Notes: generated from the letters alone by a model not told the origin. Positions 7,294 through 15,309 are shown, numbered from the stretch's first letter. The stretch is DNA of 64,000 nucleotides from Nocardia speluncae NBRC 108251 (GCF_001613245.1 NZ_BDBZ01000030.1:1-64000); one strand, 5' to 3'. Numbers and translations: made by a program.

Positions 7294-8075
7294 GCGAGCA
7301 CAGCGACCAGTCGGTCCAGGGCCCGCGTGCGCCGTTCGTGGTCGCACACCGCGGCGCCTCGGCGGCACGTCCGGAACATACGCTGGCAGCCTACGAACTG
7401 GCGCTGGAAGAGGGCGCCGACGGGGTCGAATGCGATGTGCGGCTCACCCGCGACGGTTATCTGGTCTGCGTGCACGACCGCACGGTGGACCGCACTTCCA
7501 CCGGTACCGGCTCGGTCAGCGAACTGACGCTGGCCGAGCTCAAGGAACTGGATTTCGGTGACGGGTCCCCGGCCGGTGTGCTCACTTTGAGCGAACTCAT
7601 CGGCCTGGTGCTGGATTGGCGCAGCCGTCCGACGAAACTGTTCATCGAGACCAAACACCCGGTCCGATACGGGTCGCTGGTGGAGAACAAAGTTCTGGCC
7701 GAACTGCAGCGGTTCGGGATCGCGACCCCGGCGTCGGCGGCCCATTCGCGGGCTGTGGTGATGTCGTTTGCGGCCACTGCTGTCTGGCGGATCCGCCGGG
7801 CGGCGCCGTTGCTGCCGACCGTGCTACTCGGTGAATCCTCCCGCTACCTGGGCGGTAGTGCGGCGACCACCGTGGGTGCGACCGCTGTGGGTCCCTCGGT
7901 GAAAACGCTGCGAGAGCACCCGGAACTGGTGGACAGGGCCGCCGCGGCCGGCCGGGCGACCTACTGCTGGACTGTCGACGAACCCGACGATATAGCGCTG
8001 TGCGCGGATCTCGGAGTGAGCTGGGTGGCGACGAATCACCCGGGCCGGGCAAAGGCTGTCCTCGCCAATCGCTGA
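7290..8075 (+). CDS. glpQ: Glycerophosphodiester phosphodiesterase
   Basis: A 261-residue GDPD-family TIM barrel that hydrolyses glycerophosphodiesters from deacylated phospholipids to glycerol-3-phosphate and an alcohol. The catalytic set is visible: His20-Arg21 (AHRGAS), Glu29 (PEHT), Glu47 and Asp49 (GVECDVRLT) and His62 (CVHDRTVDRTSTGTG). No signal peptide is seen, so it should act inside the cell. The GTG start overlaps the stop codon of the preceding gene by 4 nt and has AGGAGG upstream at 7273-7279. Very likely the orthologue of mycobacterial glpQ1. Confidence 0.92.
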   Translation: MSEHSDQSVQGPRAPFVVAHRGASAARPEHTLAAYELALEEGADGVECDVRLTRDGYLVCVHDRTVDRTSTGTGSVSELTLAELKELDFGDGSPAGVLTLSELIGLVLDWRSRPTKLFIETKHPVRYGSLVENKVLAELQRFGIATPASAAHSRAVVMSFAATAVWRIRRAAPLLPTVLLGESSRYLGGSAATTVGATAVGPSVKTLREHPELVDRAAAAGRATYCWTVDEPDDIALCADLGVSWVATNHPGRAKAVLANR

Positions 8076-8151
8076 TCCGGGTTACTCCCCAACCGCTGAT
8101 ATCGAGTGGCCTGCCGCCGGTGGGCCGGTATGCCGTGTAATTTGACCAGCC

Positions 8152-9072
8152 GTGGGTAAGAGCAAACGCAATAGTCCGAAACCCGGCGGCAACCGGGCTC
8201 AGCGTCTGGCCGAGCGGCGGGCGGCGTTGCAGGAGGCCGAAACTGCCGTCGCCCGTCCATTCGAGGGACTGGCCGCCGAATGTGATCTGGTCGCGCTGCG
8301 CGAGTTCGTACCGTCGGCGACCGCCGAGCCGGTGCTTGCTCCCGGTGTCGCCGCCGAGCGCCCGGTAGTCCTGGCGACGGTGCTGCCGGGTGCGGTGGCG
8401 GCGCTGGTGCGCGCCGGCGAGACACCGGCCGGATACGTCGGTGTCCAGGTGCAGGCCCCGACGGCCGATCCGGCCGCCGATATCGCGGCCTCGATTCTGT
8501 GGGCGCAATCCGCCGAACCCGGTGATTCGCTGGCCGTGGCGCATGCCGCGCCGGGTGGGCCCGCACTTTCCGATGTGATAGTGGCCGATGCGGCGCTGGA
8601 TCTGGTGGTGCACCAGGATTTCGATTGGTGGGTGCCGGAAGGGGTGCAGCCCGATCCGCAGATCGCCGCCACCATCGAGCAGGCCAAAGAGGCCATCATG
8701 CCCTCGGATCGGCTGGATCTGGGCCCCGAGGCGATCGGCGCGCCCTGGTGGGTGGACGCCGGTGAGAAGGCTCATCTGCGTTGGGTCCGGCCGGAGTCGG
8801 AAGATGATCTGATGCTGGCGCTGGCCCGGTTGCACGCGTCGGGCGGGCTGCATCTCGGTGCGGGGTCGCGGTTCGCCGGTTCGTTCCGCACTCACGGACT
8901 GCTGGTACCGGTCTTCGATCTCGATCCCGAGCGTCATGTGAGCGAATGGTCTACCCCGGCAACAGAATTCGGGGAGCGTTTGGCCGAAGCGCTGGCGGTC
9001 GACGCCCCGTTGACCTCGGAGCAGCGGCGTTCACGGGACGGGCTGCGGTCGCGTCAGGTGACCCTCCGCTGA
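8152..9072 (+). CDS. DUF5926 family protein
   Basis: A 306-residue soluble protein starting with a basic, Asn/Gly/Pro-rich tail (GKSKRNSPKPGGNRAQRLAE) that suggests nucleic-acid or ribosome contact. The body contains ALREFVPSATAEPVL and DLVVHQDFDWWVPEGVQPD, which I recognise as the actinobacterial DUF5926 family. Its role is unknown; old databases often call it SecA-like because of the basic tail, which is not supported. The GTG at 8152 gives the full conserved N-terminus. It lies 76 bp after glpQ and is the last gene before a convergent ferritin gene. Confidence 0.75.
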   Translation: MGKSKRNSPKPGGNRAQRLAERRAALQEAETAVARPFEGLAAECDLVALREFVPSATAEPVLAPGVAAERPVVLATVLPGAVAALVRAGETPAGYVGVQVQAPTADPAADIAASILWAQSAEPGDSLAVAHAAPGGPALSDVIVADAALDLVVHQDFDWWVPEGVQPDPQIAATIEQAKEAIMPSDRLDLGPEAIGAPWWVDAGEKAHLRWVRPESEDDLMLALARLHASGGLHLGAGSRFAGSFRTHGLLVPVFDLDPERHVSEWSTPATEFGERLAEALAVDAPLTSEQRRSRDGLRSRQVTLR

Positions 9073-9135
9073 ATAAAACGGAGAAATTTCCGAAAAACCC
9101 TTCTTTCCGAAGCTGATCTCCGCTAGGTTTCAGGG

Positions 9136-9162
9136 GTCGCCGTTTCTGGAACCCCCGGCGAC
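9136..9162. terminator. First of three hairpins between convergent genes
   Basis: GTCGCCG (9136-9142) pairs with CGGCGAC (9156-9162) around 13 nt. It is the weakest of three consecutive hairpins between the DUF5926 gene and bfrB. Confidence 0.4.
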
Positions 9163-9164
9163 GA

Positions 9165-9200
9165 ACGTCAGCCGACACACGACCCGGCGCCGGCTGACGT
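9165..9200. terminator. Second of three hairpins between convergent genes
   Basis: ACGTCAGCCG (9165-9174) pairs perfectly with CGGCTGACGT (9191-9200), loop of 16 nt. Confidence 0.5.
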
Positions 9201-9203
9201 GCT

Positions 9204-9255
9204 GGAGCATCGGCCGCCCGACCTCGGCGCAGTAGGCCGGGACGGCCGATGCTCC
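9204..9255. terminator. Third of three hairpins between convergent genes
   Basis: A 13-bp perfect stem, GGAGCATCGGCCG (9204-9216) with its complement at 9243-9255, around a 26-nt loop. It is the strongest hairpin here and lies 88 bp downstream of the bfrB stop. Confidence 0.6.
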
Positions 9256-9342
9256 CATTCATCACCCGGGAAACAGTCGACGAGCCCCGTCCGAGTTGTC
9301 CGCATTGCGGCGGTCACCGGGTAGGGGCGGACTGTTCAGTAA

Positions 9343-9894
9343 TCAGATGTGGCCGCCTGCGACCGAGGGCGAGCCCGGCGCGTAGGTCGGGTCGTCACTC
9401 ATCTCGCGGGCGATGAACTCCTCGAGGTCGAACAGGTTGGAACCGGCGCGGTCGGCGACGGTCATCAGCGTGGTCATCTTCGCGACTTCCTCGACCTGCT
9501 CCTTGAGGAACCACTGCATGAACTGCTCGCCGAGGTAATCGCCTTCTTCGCGGGCTGTGCTCGCCAGCTGAACAATCTGGTCGGTAACAGTCTTCTCTTG
9601 ATCGAGTGCCAGCGCGATCGGCTCACGGGAATTCTCGAAATGTGACTTTGCTGCATCGACGCCGGAAATGTCGACGCTGATATCCCGGTCCAGGAAATAC
9701 TGGACGATCATCATCGCGTGATTGCGTTCCTCGACCGCCTGTGCGTAGAACCGCTTCGCCAGTTGGGGCAGGTCGGCGTTGTCGTACCACACGGCGATGG
9801 CGATGTACTGGTGCTCGGCGTTGAACTCGTGCCGAATCTGATCGTGCAGCAATCCATGGAATTTGCTGCGGGGGCTCTCCGGATGATTGGACAT
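9343..9894 (-). CDS. bfrB: Bacterial ferritin
   Basis: A 183-residue ferritin closely matching the mycobacterial BfrB type, including ARFYAQAVEERNHAMM-like and GDYLGEQFMQWFLKEQ segments. The ferroxidase ligands Glu23 (RHEFNAEHQ), Glu56 and His59 (EERNHA) are present, so it should oxidise Fe2+ and store iron in a 24-mer shell. It has no Met haem-ligand typical of bacterioferritin BfrA. Two IdeR-type boxes lie 52-95 bp upstream of the ATG, a layout like that by which IdeR activates bfrB in M. tuberculosis when iron is plentiful. A second, degenerate ferritin gene lies directly upstream on the same strand. Confidence 0.95.
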   Translation of the reverse strand: MSNHPESPRSKFHGLLHDQIRHEFNAEHQYIAIAVWYDNADLPQLAKRFYAQAVEERNHAMMIVQYFLDRDISVDISGVDAAKSHFENSREPIALALDQEKTVTDQIVQLASTAREEGDYLGEQFMQWFLKEQVEEVAKMTTLMTVADRAGSNLFDLEEFIAREMSDDPTYAPGSPSVAGGHI

Positions 9895-9943
9895 GCCTTG
9901 ACATTAATGCCGGAAAGAGGCTATGTCATCCAAGTGCAGCCTT

Positions 9944-9991
9944 AATGAGGCTAGTGTTGCCTTATTCGAATAAGGATAGTGTTGCCTTATT
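9944..9991 (-). promoter_or_regulatory. Tandem IdeR-type iron boxes upstream of bfrB
   Basis: Two 19-mers, TGAGGCTAGTGTTGCCTTA (9946-9964) and TAAGGATAGTGTTGCCTTA (9971-9989), lie exactly 25 bp apart. Each has AGG and CCT half-sites in the spacing of the IdeR/DtxR consensus TTAGGTTAGGCTAACCTAA and matches it at 12 of 19 positions. The wider 23-mers are direct repeats with two differences. The second box overlaps the stop codon of the upstream ferritin-like gene. By analogy with M. tuberculosis bfrB, iron-loaded IdeR bound here would activate bfrB. Confidence 0.7.
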
Positions 9992-10541
9992 TATTTCTGC
10001 CGGCTCCGGCCATTTTCGGCACCGAACTGTTCGTTTGCGGTGCGGCCGCGGGCAGTTCCCGGGCCACGAAGTCCTCGACGTCGAACAAATTGCCGGCTGA
10101 GCGATCGATCACAGCCAGCACTGTCGACATACCGGCCACATCCTGCTGCTGGCACTCGAGTAGCCAGCTCATGAATTGTTCACCCAGGAAATCCGTCCAT
10201 TCCCGGGCCACCTTGGCGAGTTCGGTGACCTGATCGGTCAGCGTCTGCTCGCGGGCGAGTAGGAAAGCCGCTGCGGCACGAGGTGATTCGAAGGTCTGTC
10301 GGACCTCACCGAGGCCGCCGATGGTGATCTCGAGGTCCCTATCGATCAGATATTGGACGATCCTGAGTGCATGCCCGCGCTGTTGTTCCGACCGCCCATA
10401 GCAATGCGCGGCCAGTCGTGGCAGCCGCTGGATATCGAAATACACCGCCGCGGCCAGATACTGCTGCGAAGCGGTGAGCCCGTGCTGTACCTGGGCCCGT
10501 AGCAGGGCAATGAACGGCTGGGCCAGGTCGCTGTCGTGCAT
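9987..10541 (-). CDS. Ferritin-like paralogue with degenerate ferroxidase site
   Basis: A 184-residue ferritin-fold protein clearly paralogous to its neighbour BfrB over its whole length (QQYLAAAVYFD, RIVQYLIDRDLEI, FLGEQFMSWLLE, NLFDVEDFVARELP). Two ferroxidase ligands are lost: Gly21 stands where BfrB has Glu23, and Gln54 where BfrB has Glu56; the His is kept (His57). It should fold and perhaps co-assemble with BfrB but not oxidise iron by itself. The start at 10541 (MHDSDLAQ) aligns with BfrB; a longer frame upstream adds only a Pro/Gly/Arg stretch. It ends within the iron-box region of bfrB. Non-catalytic shell subunit or a different ligand role are both possible. Confidence 0.85.
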   Translation of the reverse strand: MHDSDLAQPFIALLRAQVQHGLTASQQYLAAAVYFDIQRLPRLAAHCYGRSEQQRGHALRIVQYLIDRDLEITIGGLGEVRQTFESPRAAAAFLLAREQTLTDQVTELAKVAREWTDFLGEQFMSWLLECQQQDVAGMSTVLAVIDRSAGNLFDVEDFVARELPAAAPQTNSSVPKMAGAGRNK

Positions 10542-10615
10542 GAATCGATTATCGCGCGCCTGCGGATGGGCCCGGGGGCCGGGCCGGAACGGGGACGTTC
10601 CCGGGCCCGGTGGGC

Positions 10616-11992
10616 TCACTCGGTGGTGAGCTCCGCCGGGATCGGATCACCATCGGCCAGCGCTTCGAAGAAACGACTGGCATCGGGCTTCGCCCACAAC
10701 ACGACGTTGCCGCTCGCGGTATCGGTGAATCCGCCGACCGGGACCGATGTCGCCAGGGTGTCGCCGCGCAACGACCAGGCCAGCCGGGCGAGGTCCCAGA
10801 TATGGTCGTCGGAATCGACGGTCAGCGAACGCGCGGTATTACTGGCCATGGGCCACAGTGCGAACGGGTTGGCCAGGGTAGCCGCGCTGGTCGCCTTCTC
10901 CAGCAATGCGGAGAGGAACAGCCGCTGATTGTTCATCCGATCGATATCGGCGAGTGCGGTGGCCCGGCTGCGTACGAAGCCGAGCGCCTCGGGGCCGTTC
11001 AATTCCTGACAGCCTGCGGGGATATCGATCCCGGCCAGCGGATCGTTGATGGCCTGCGGGACGCACACATCGATACCGCCCAGCCCGTCCACCACGCCCG
11101 CGAAACCGGCGAAACCGATCTCGGCGTAATGATCGATGTGCAGGCCGGTCGCGATCTCCACTGTCTGGGTGAGCAGGGGCGCTCCGCCGAAAGCGAAGGC
11201 GGCGTTGAGTTTGTCCTGGCCGTAGCCCGGGATCCCGACATAGGAATCGCGCGGCAGGCTCACCAAGGTGGTGCGACCCGAGGGCGGGATATGCACCAGG
11301 ATGATGGTGTCGGTGCGCGCGTCACCGACCTCACCGCCCGTGGCCAGGCCCTGGGCTTCTTCGTCGGATAGGCCGGCCCGGCTGTCCGAGCCCACCAGCA
11401 GCCAGTTGGTACCCGCGGTATTACCGACCCGGTCCTCGTAATCGCCGAGCGCGTCGATCCGGGTGAGCGAACCATCGAGTTTCACGACGGCGTACACGAG
11501 CGCGGTGACCAGCACCAGCAGGAAAACCAGGACCCATCGGCCGATATGACGTTTCCGGCGGCGGCGCGGCCGTGGCGCGGCGCCACCGTAGGGAGCATTC
11601 CTGCCCGGTGGCGGTGGCCGCCTGCGTCCACCGCGATCCGGGACCGGGCGCTGGGTGGGTGCGTACTCGGATTCGCGGTAAGGCGCCTGCCGCTGCGTGG
11701 GTGCATGCGTGCGCGGGCCGGGTTTGCCGCCACGTCCCGGCGCGGGGGGTCGCGCGGGGGTGGCCTGCCGTCCCTCGGGGGCCTGTGAATACGCCCTGGG
11801 TGGTTCATAGCGTTCGGTCGGTCGTCCGCCACGAGGCGGGCCCGGACCGCGGCGGATTACCTGCGGCGGTTCGACCGGCGGCCGCCCGCCGTGCGGTGGG
11901 GGTGGGGCGGGCCGGCGCGCGGGGCCTCGTCCGGGTGCTCCGTTCTGCGGCGGCACCCGGCGCATCCGTGGGTCGTCGCCGTTCATCATCAT
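10616..11992 (-). CDS. LytR-CpsA-Psr (LCP) family cell-wall glycopolymer ligase
   Basis: About 458 residues: a cytosolic Pro/Arg/Gly-rich N-terminal region (to about residue 160), one membrane helix (WVLVFLLVLVTALVYAVV), then an extracytoplasmic LCP domain. LCP hallmarks are visible: SDSRAG, ARTDTIILVHI, the Arg-containing LVSLPRDSYVGIPG, KLNAAFAFGG, and a GFVRSR segment near the end. In mycolate bacteria LCP proteins join arabinogalactan to peptidoglycan by phosphotransfer from a polyprenyl-linked precursor. The start is uncertain; the Met-Met-Met-Asn cluster at 11992 is chosen because the sequence upstream lacks coding character. From memory the gene matches Rv3840, which also sits beside bfrB. 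Confidence 0.88.
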   Translation of the reverse strand: MMMNGDDPRMRRVPPQNGAPGRGPARRPAPPPPHGGRPPVEPPQVIRRGPGPPRGGRPTERYEPPRAYSQAPEGRQATPARPPAPGRGGKPGPRTHAPTQRQAPYRESEYAPTQRPVPDRGGRRRPPPPGRNAPYGGAAPRPRRRRKRHIGRWVLVFLLVLVTALVYAVVKLDGSLTRIDALGDYEDRVGNTAGTNWLLVGSDSRAGLSDEEAQGLATGGEVGDARTDTIILVHIPPSGRTTLVSLPRDSYVGIPGYGQDKLNAAFAFGGAPLLTQTVEIATGLHIDHYAEIGFAGFAGVVDGLGGIDVCVPQAINDPLAGIDIPAGCQELNGPEALGFVRSRATALADIDRMNNQRLFLSALLEKATSAATLANPFALWPMASNTARSLTVDSDDHIWDLARLAWSLRGDTLATSVPVGGFTDTASGNVVLWAKPDASRFFEALADGDPIPAELTTE

Positions 11993-12098
11993 CAGACTGT
12001 ACTTATCGTTCTCGCCGGTGTTCGTTAGCGCTGGGACCGGCAGGACTGCGCCCCAGGTGGGGGCGCCGATCGTGTCCAGCCGGGTTACGCGCCGGACG

Positions 12099-12878
12099 TC
12101 ACGGCAGCCACGCCACCCGCCCGCGCAGCACTCCGTAGCCGATATAGGCCACCACATCGATCACCGCATGGGCAATGACCAACGGCCACAGCCGGCCGGT
12201 GCGCTGCCAGTACCGCCCGAAGATCACGCCCATCACCACGTTGCCGATCCCCCCACCGAGCCCCTGGTAGAGGTGATAGCTGCCGCGCAGCAGCGCCGAA
12301 GCGGCCAGTGCCGAATTATCCGACCAGCCCAGCGCGCGCAGCCTGGTCAGCAAGTAGGCGACCACCACGATCTCCTCGGCACCCGAATTCGCGCATGCGG
12401 AAAGCACCAGCGCCGGCATCCGCCACCAGTGGTCGGCCAGCGCGTCCGGCACGATGGTGACATTGATTCCCAGGCTCTGGGCGATGAGATACAACCCCAA
12501 ACCCGGAAACCCGATCACTGCCGCGAGCAGTAGCCCGTGCAGTAGGTCGGGCCGGAAACGTATCCGGGCCAGCCCGATCGCCCGGGGTCCCAGCCCACTG
12601 CGCCACAGCAGATACAGTGCGAGCCCCGCCCACGCGGCCAAACGCGCCACACCGAGCAGCTGGAACAGGAGGTCCAGCACCGCCTGACTCGTCCGGGATG
12701 AATTCAACGCGACGGTCTGCTCGCCGACACCGCCCGGCGCCAGCGCGCTCTCCAGCAGCGACAGTGCGGCATTGATCCCGCTCAGGCCGAATGTGACACT
12801 CAGGACGACGAGAATCTCGAGCCGGACCGCCCGCTGTTCCCGCAGCCGGTCAGCGACCGTCCCACCGCTTTCGCTCAT
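12099..12878 (-). CDS. CPBP-family intramembrane protease (CAAX/Abi type)
   Basis: A 259-residue protein with about seven hydrophobic helices. The three motifs of CPBP glutamic proteases are present: motif 1 as AEEIVVVAYLLTRL (paired glutamates), motif 2 as RGSYHLYQG (histidine), and motif 3 as IAHAVIDV (second histidine and Asp). Eukaryotic members process prenylated CAAX proteins; bacterial substrates are mostly unknown, with some members linked to bacteriocin immunity. It lies 107 bp upstream of the LCP gene on the same strand and could be co-transcribed with it. Confidence 0.85.
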   Translation of the reverse strand: MSESGGTVADRLREQRAVRLEILVVLSVTFGLSGINAALSLLESALAPGGVGEQTVALNSSRTSQAVLDLLFQLLGVARLAAWAGLALYLLWRSGLGPRAIGLARIRFRPDLLHGLLLAAVIGFPGLGLYLIAQSLGINVTIVPDALADHWWRMPALVLSACANSGAEEIVVVAYLLTRLRALGWSDNSALAASALLRGSYHLYQGLGGGIGNVVMGVIFGRYWQRTGRLWPLVIAHAVIDVVAYIGYGVLRGRVAWLP

Positions 12879-12933
12879 GTACCGAACTTATGGGCCTACT
12901 GCCCGGAAGTGTGGTCCGAGGTGGGGTGCCGTT

Positions 12934-13692
12934 TCAGATGGAACGCAAACCGTTGAGGAACGGGCAGCCGGCGAGGGTGCGGACCGCCCTGCTCAGTGCC
13001 TCGACATCGTCGGCGGGCGTGGCGAAGGGCAGGCGGAAATCGTGATCGCCTTCGATTCCTTCGATACGAAGTGTGAGGCCGTAGCGATCGATGGCCAGTG
13101 GGTGGATCCGGCCGTGGCGCAGCCTGGCCGGCAGGTGCCGGGCCAATTGCGCGACCACATCGCCGTGGTCGGCGTCCAGGTGCTGCAGCCAGGCCGATTC
13201 CATCCCGCAGAACGGGTCGGGGGTGGCGAGTCGAAGATCGTCGACGCAGACCGATTCCGCGCCGGCCGAATCGGCGACGACCGCCGAGTTCAACACCAGG
13301 CGGAGCAGGGTGGTGGTGTGGCCGATATCGAGCAGGCCGGGATGCGGGTATTCCTCCGCGACGGCGGTGACCAGGGTGCGCTGGGCGCGGGCGGGCACCG
13401 CGCGGATCCAGCCGCGCAGCCAGACGAGCGCTCGGACCGGTTCGCGCAGCGGTAAAGGGGCGTGATCGGTGAGTTCGAGAACGGCCGGTGCACCCGCGAC
13501 CTGTTCCCGAGCGGCGTAGACCGCGGCGCTTTCGTTCGGTACCGCGATCACCACATCGCCACACTGGCGCAGATAGTGCACTGGGACCGGGGTCGGGTCG
13601 GCGCCGGGCAGTGCGAGAACGGCCTGTTCGGCGTGTGCGCAGGCGCTGCGGACGCGTTCGGCGGTGGACGGGGCGGGGGCGGTCGGCGCCAT
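12934..13692 (-). CDS. DUF2470 family protein, iron-box controlled
   Basis: A 252-residue soluble protein. The C-terminal half (WLQHLDADHGDVVAQLARHL ... ITYGLTLRIEG-like strand) is the DUF2470 domain, known as the C-terminal part of HugZ-type haem oxygenases and of haem-binding chloroplast proteins. The N-terminal half resembles a split-barrel but is divergent. A role in haem binding or breakdown for iron is likely but inferred. The ATG at 13692 is preferred over an in-frame GTG 33 nt upstream because it has a GGAGG site 6 nt ahead. An IdeR-type box lies 43-61 bp upstream, so expression should rise when iron is short. Confidence 0.75.
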   Translation of the reverse strand: MAPTAPAPSTAERVRSACAHAEQAVLALPGADPTPVPVHYLRQCGDVVIAVPNESAAVYAAREQVAGAPAVLELTDHAPLPLREPVRALVWLRGWIRAVPARAQRTLVTAVAEEYPHPGLLDIGHTTTLLRLVLNSAVVADSAGAESVCVDDLRLATPDPFCGMESAWLQHLDADHGDVVAQLARHLPARLRHGRIHPLAIDRYGLTLRIEGIEGDHDFRLPFATPADDVEALSRAVRTLAGCPFLNGLRSI

Positions 13693-13734
13693 CGGTACCT
13701 CCAGTGCGGGCGTACCCGACTTCACGATCGAGAA

Positions 13735-13753
13735 TTAGGTAAACCTAAGCTAA
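13735..13753 (-). promoter_or_regulatory. IdeR-type iron box of the DUF2470 gene
   Basis: TTAGGTAAACCTAAGCTAA matches the IdeR consensus TTAGGTTAGGCTAACCTAA at 15 of 19 positions. The adjoining GTTAAAC suggests an overlapping second half-site. It is placed where it would block transcription of the - strand DUF2470 gene in iron-replete cells. It is also about 115 bp upstream of the divergent + strand gene. Confidence 0.75.
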
Positions 13754-13854
13754 GTTAAACTCGGGTGCGACGCAAGAGGATCGCCACGTAAGTCGCCCAC
13801 GGGATTCCGCATCCGGTGGCAGGGCCGGTCGCCCGCTGCCTAGGACGGCCTGCC

Positions 13855-13860
13855 TACGAT
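13855..13860 (+). promoter_or_regulatory. -10 box of a probable leaderless transcript
   Basis: TACGAT followed by 6 nt and then the GTG start at 13867. This geometry places the transcription start at the start codon. Confidence 0.5.
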
Positions 13861-13866
13861 CGAAGA

Positions 13867-14298
13867 GTGGTCGCGGGCGAGTCTGAACCGGTACTGGTGG
13901 AACTGACTGTTCCCAAACGCGTGGTCGAACGCGGACTGATGGACGGCCTTGTCGTACCAGTGGGGCAATTCACGGGCGAACGCCGGCTGGACCCGGCCCT
14001 GCCGGGCGAACAAATCGCCGACTTCCTGGCCGATGCCGCCCACCGCCCGGATGGTTTCGTGGCCCGCGCGCAGGACGGTGCACAGGCTCTGGCGGTTCTT
14101 GCCGGCACAGTCGCCGCGCTGTGTGGCGAAAATATCCGCAAGGCACTGAACAGCCCGGATACCGCATTCTTGGCCGGCCTTTCCAGCGGAGCAGCGGACT
14201 CCGTCCGGGAAGTACTGCTCGGGATCGAGAGCGATACGCCGGTAGAGATCGAGCGCGCGCTTCGCGCGGCACTACGCCCAGAGGAGACCGGGAGCTGA
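13867..14298 (+). CDS. Hypothetical protein, 143 residues
   Basis: A 143-residue acidic protein (VVAGESEPVLVELTVPKRVVERG) with two helical segments rich in Ala and Leu, no signal peptide and no membrane helix. The GTG at 13867 is chosen because a TACGAT -10 box lies 6 nt upstream, typical of leaderless actinobacterial mRNAs. It ends 93 bp before pheA and may be in the same unit. The family is not recognised. Confidence 0.55.
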   Translation: MVAGESEPVLVELTVPKRVVERGLMDGLVVPVGQFTGERRLDPALPGEQIADFLADAAHRPDGFVARAQDGAQALAVLAGTVAALCGENIRKALNSPDTAFLAGLSSGAADSVREVLLGIESDTPVEIERALRAALRPEETGS

Positions 14299-14378
14299 CC
14301 GGCCGGTGCCTCCGTGCGGGTTCCCCGCCCGCCCATCAGCGTGCCCGATACCGGAGGCGAGCACACCGCCCGCACCAG

Positions 14379-14384
14379 TAGGCT
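14379..14384 (+). promoter_or_regulatory. -10 box of pheA, probable leaderless transcript
   Basis: TAGGCT lies 7 nt before the GTG start codon of pheA. Confidence 0.5.
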
Positions 14385-14391
14385 CGTAGAC

Positions 14392-15309
14392 GTGCCGCGT
14401 ATCGCCTATTTCGGTCCGTCCGGAACATTCACCGAGATGGCCCTCGCCGAATTCGAGAGCTCGGGGTCCTTCGACGGGCCGGTCGAGCGGATCGCCGCCC
14501 CCAGCCAGGCGGCCGCCCTGGATCTGGTTCGTGCGGGATCGGTGGCCGCGGCGGTGGTGCCGATCGAGAGCTCGGTGGAAGGCTCCATCTCGGCGACGCT
14601 GGACTCGCTGGCCATCGGACCGCGGCTACAGATCATCGCCGAAGCCGAACTGGAAGTGACGTTCACCATCCTCACCCGGCCCGGAACCGATACAGCCGCC
14701 GTCCGGTCCCTGGCCGCCTACCCGGTCGCGCTGGCGCAGGTCCGCAACTGGGTGGCCGATACCTGGACCGATATCTCGATTCACACCTCGAACTCCAACG
14801 CCGCGGCCGCGGAGGACGTCCGCGACGGGCTGGCGGACGCCGCAGTGTCCACCGCGCTGGCAGGAGAGCGGCTCGGTTTGGCCGTGCTCGCCGCCGGGGT
14901 CGCCGACCACGACCAAGCAGTCACTCGCTTCGTACTGGTTACTGCGCCGCGCGTGGCGCCGGCCCCCACCGGCAGCGACCGCACCTCGATCGTGATCGAG
15001 GAACTACCGAACATGCCCGGCTCCCTCATGCGTGCTTTCGCCGAATTCTCCACCCGCGGAATCGATCTCACCCGAATCGAATCCCGGCCCACCAGGACCG
15101 GTATGGGCACCTACCGTTTCTACCTCGACTGCGTCGGCCATATCGAAGACGCCGCGGTCGCCGAGGCATTGAAGGCGCTGCACCGCACGGCGCATATCCG
15201 GTTCCTCGGCTCCTGGCCCGCTACCTCCGCGAACGGCACCCCGCCACCATCGGATGAGGATGCAGCGCTCTGGCTGACCCAGCTACGTAAAGGGGTGGCC
15301 GACCTGTGA
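14392..15309 (+). CDS. pheA: Prephenate dehydratase
   Basis: A 305-residue enzyme that turns prephenate into phenylpyruvate, the committed step of phenylalanine synthesis. The N-terminal dehydratase domain begins IAYFGPSGTFTEMAL and includes the substrate segment VVPIESSVEGSI and the conserved TRF (QAVTRFVLV). The C-terminal ACT domain (ELPNMPGSLMRAFAEFSTRGIDLTRIESRP, quoted in part) carries the phenylalanine-binding ESRP motif, so the enzyme should be feedback-inhibited. There is no chorismate mutase domain. The GTG at 14392 gives the standard start. A GTGA overlap couples it to the next gene. Confidence 0.96.
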   Translation: MPRIAYFGPSGTFTEMALAEFESSGSFDGPVERIAAPSQAAALDLVRAGSVAAAVVPIESSVEGSISATLDSLAIGPRLQIIAEAELEVTFTILTRPGTDTAAVRSLAAYPVALAQVRNWVADTWTDISIHTSNSNAAAAEDVRDGLADAAVSTALAGERLGLAVLAAGVADHDQAVTRFVLVTAPRVAPAPTGSDRTSIVIEELPNMPGSLMRAFAEFSTRGIDLTRIESRPTRTGMGTYRFYLDCVGHIEDAAVAEALKALHRTAHIRFLGSWPATSANGTPPPSDEDAALWLTQLRKGVADL

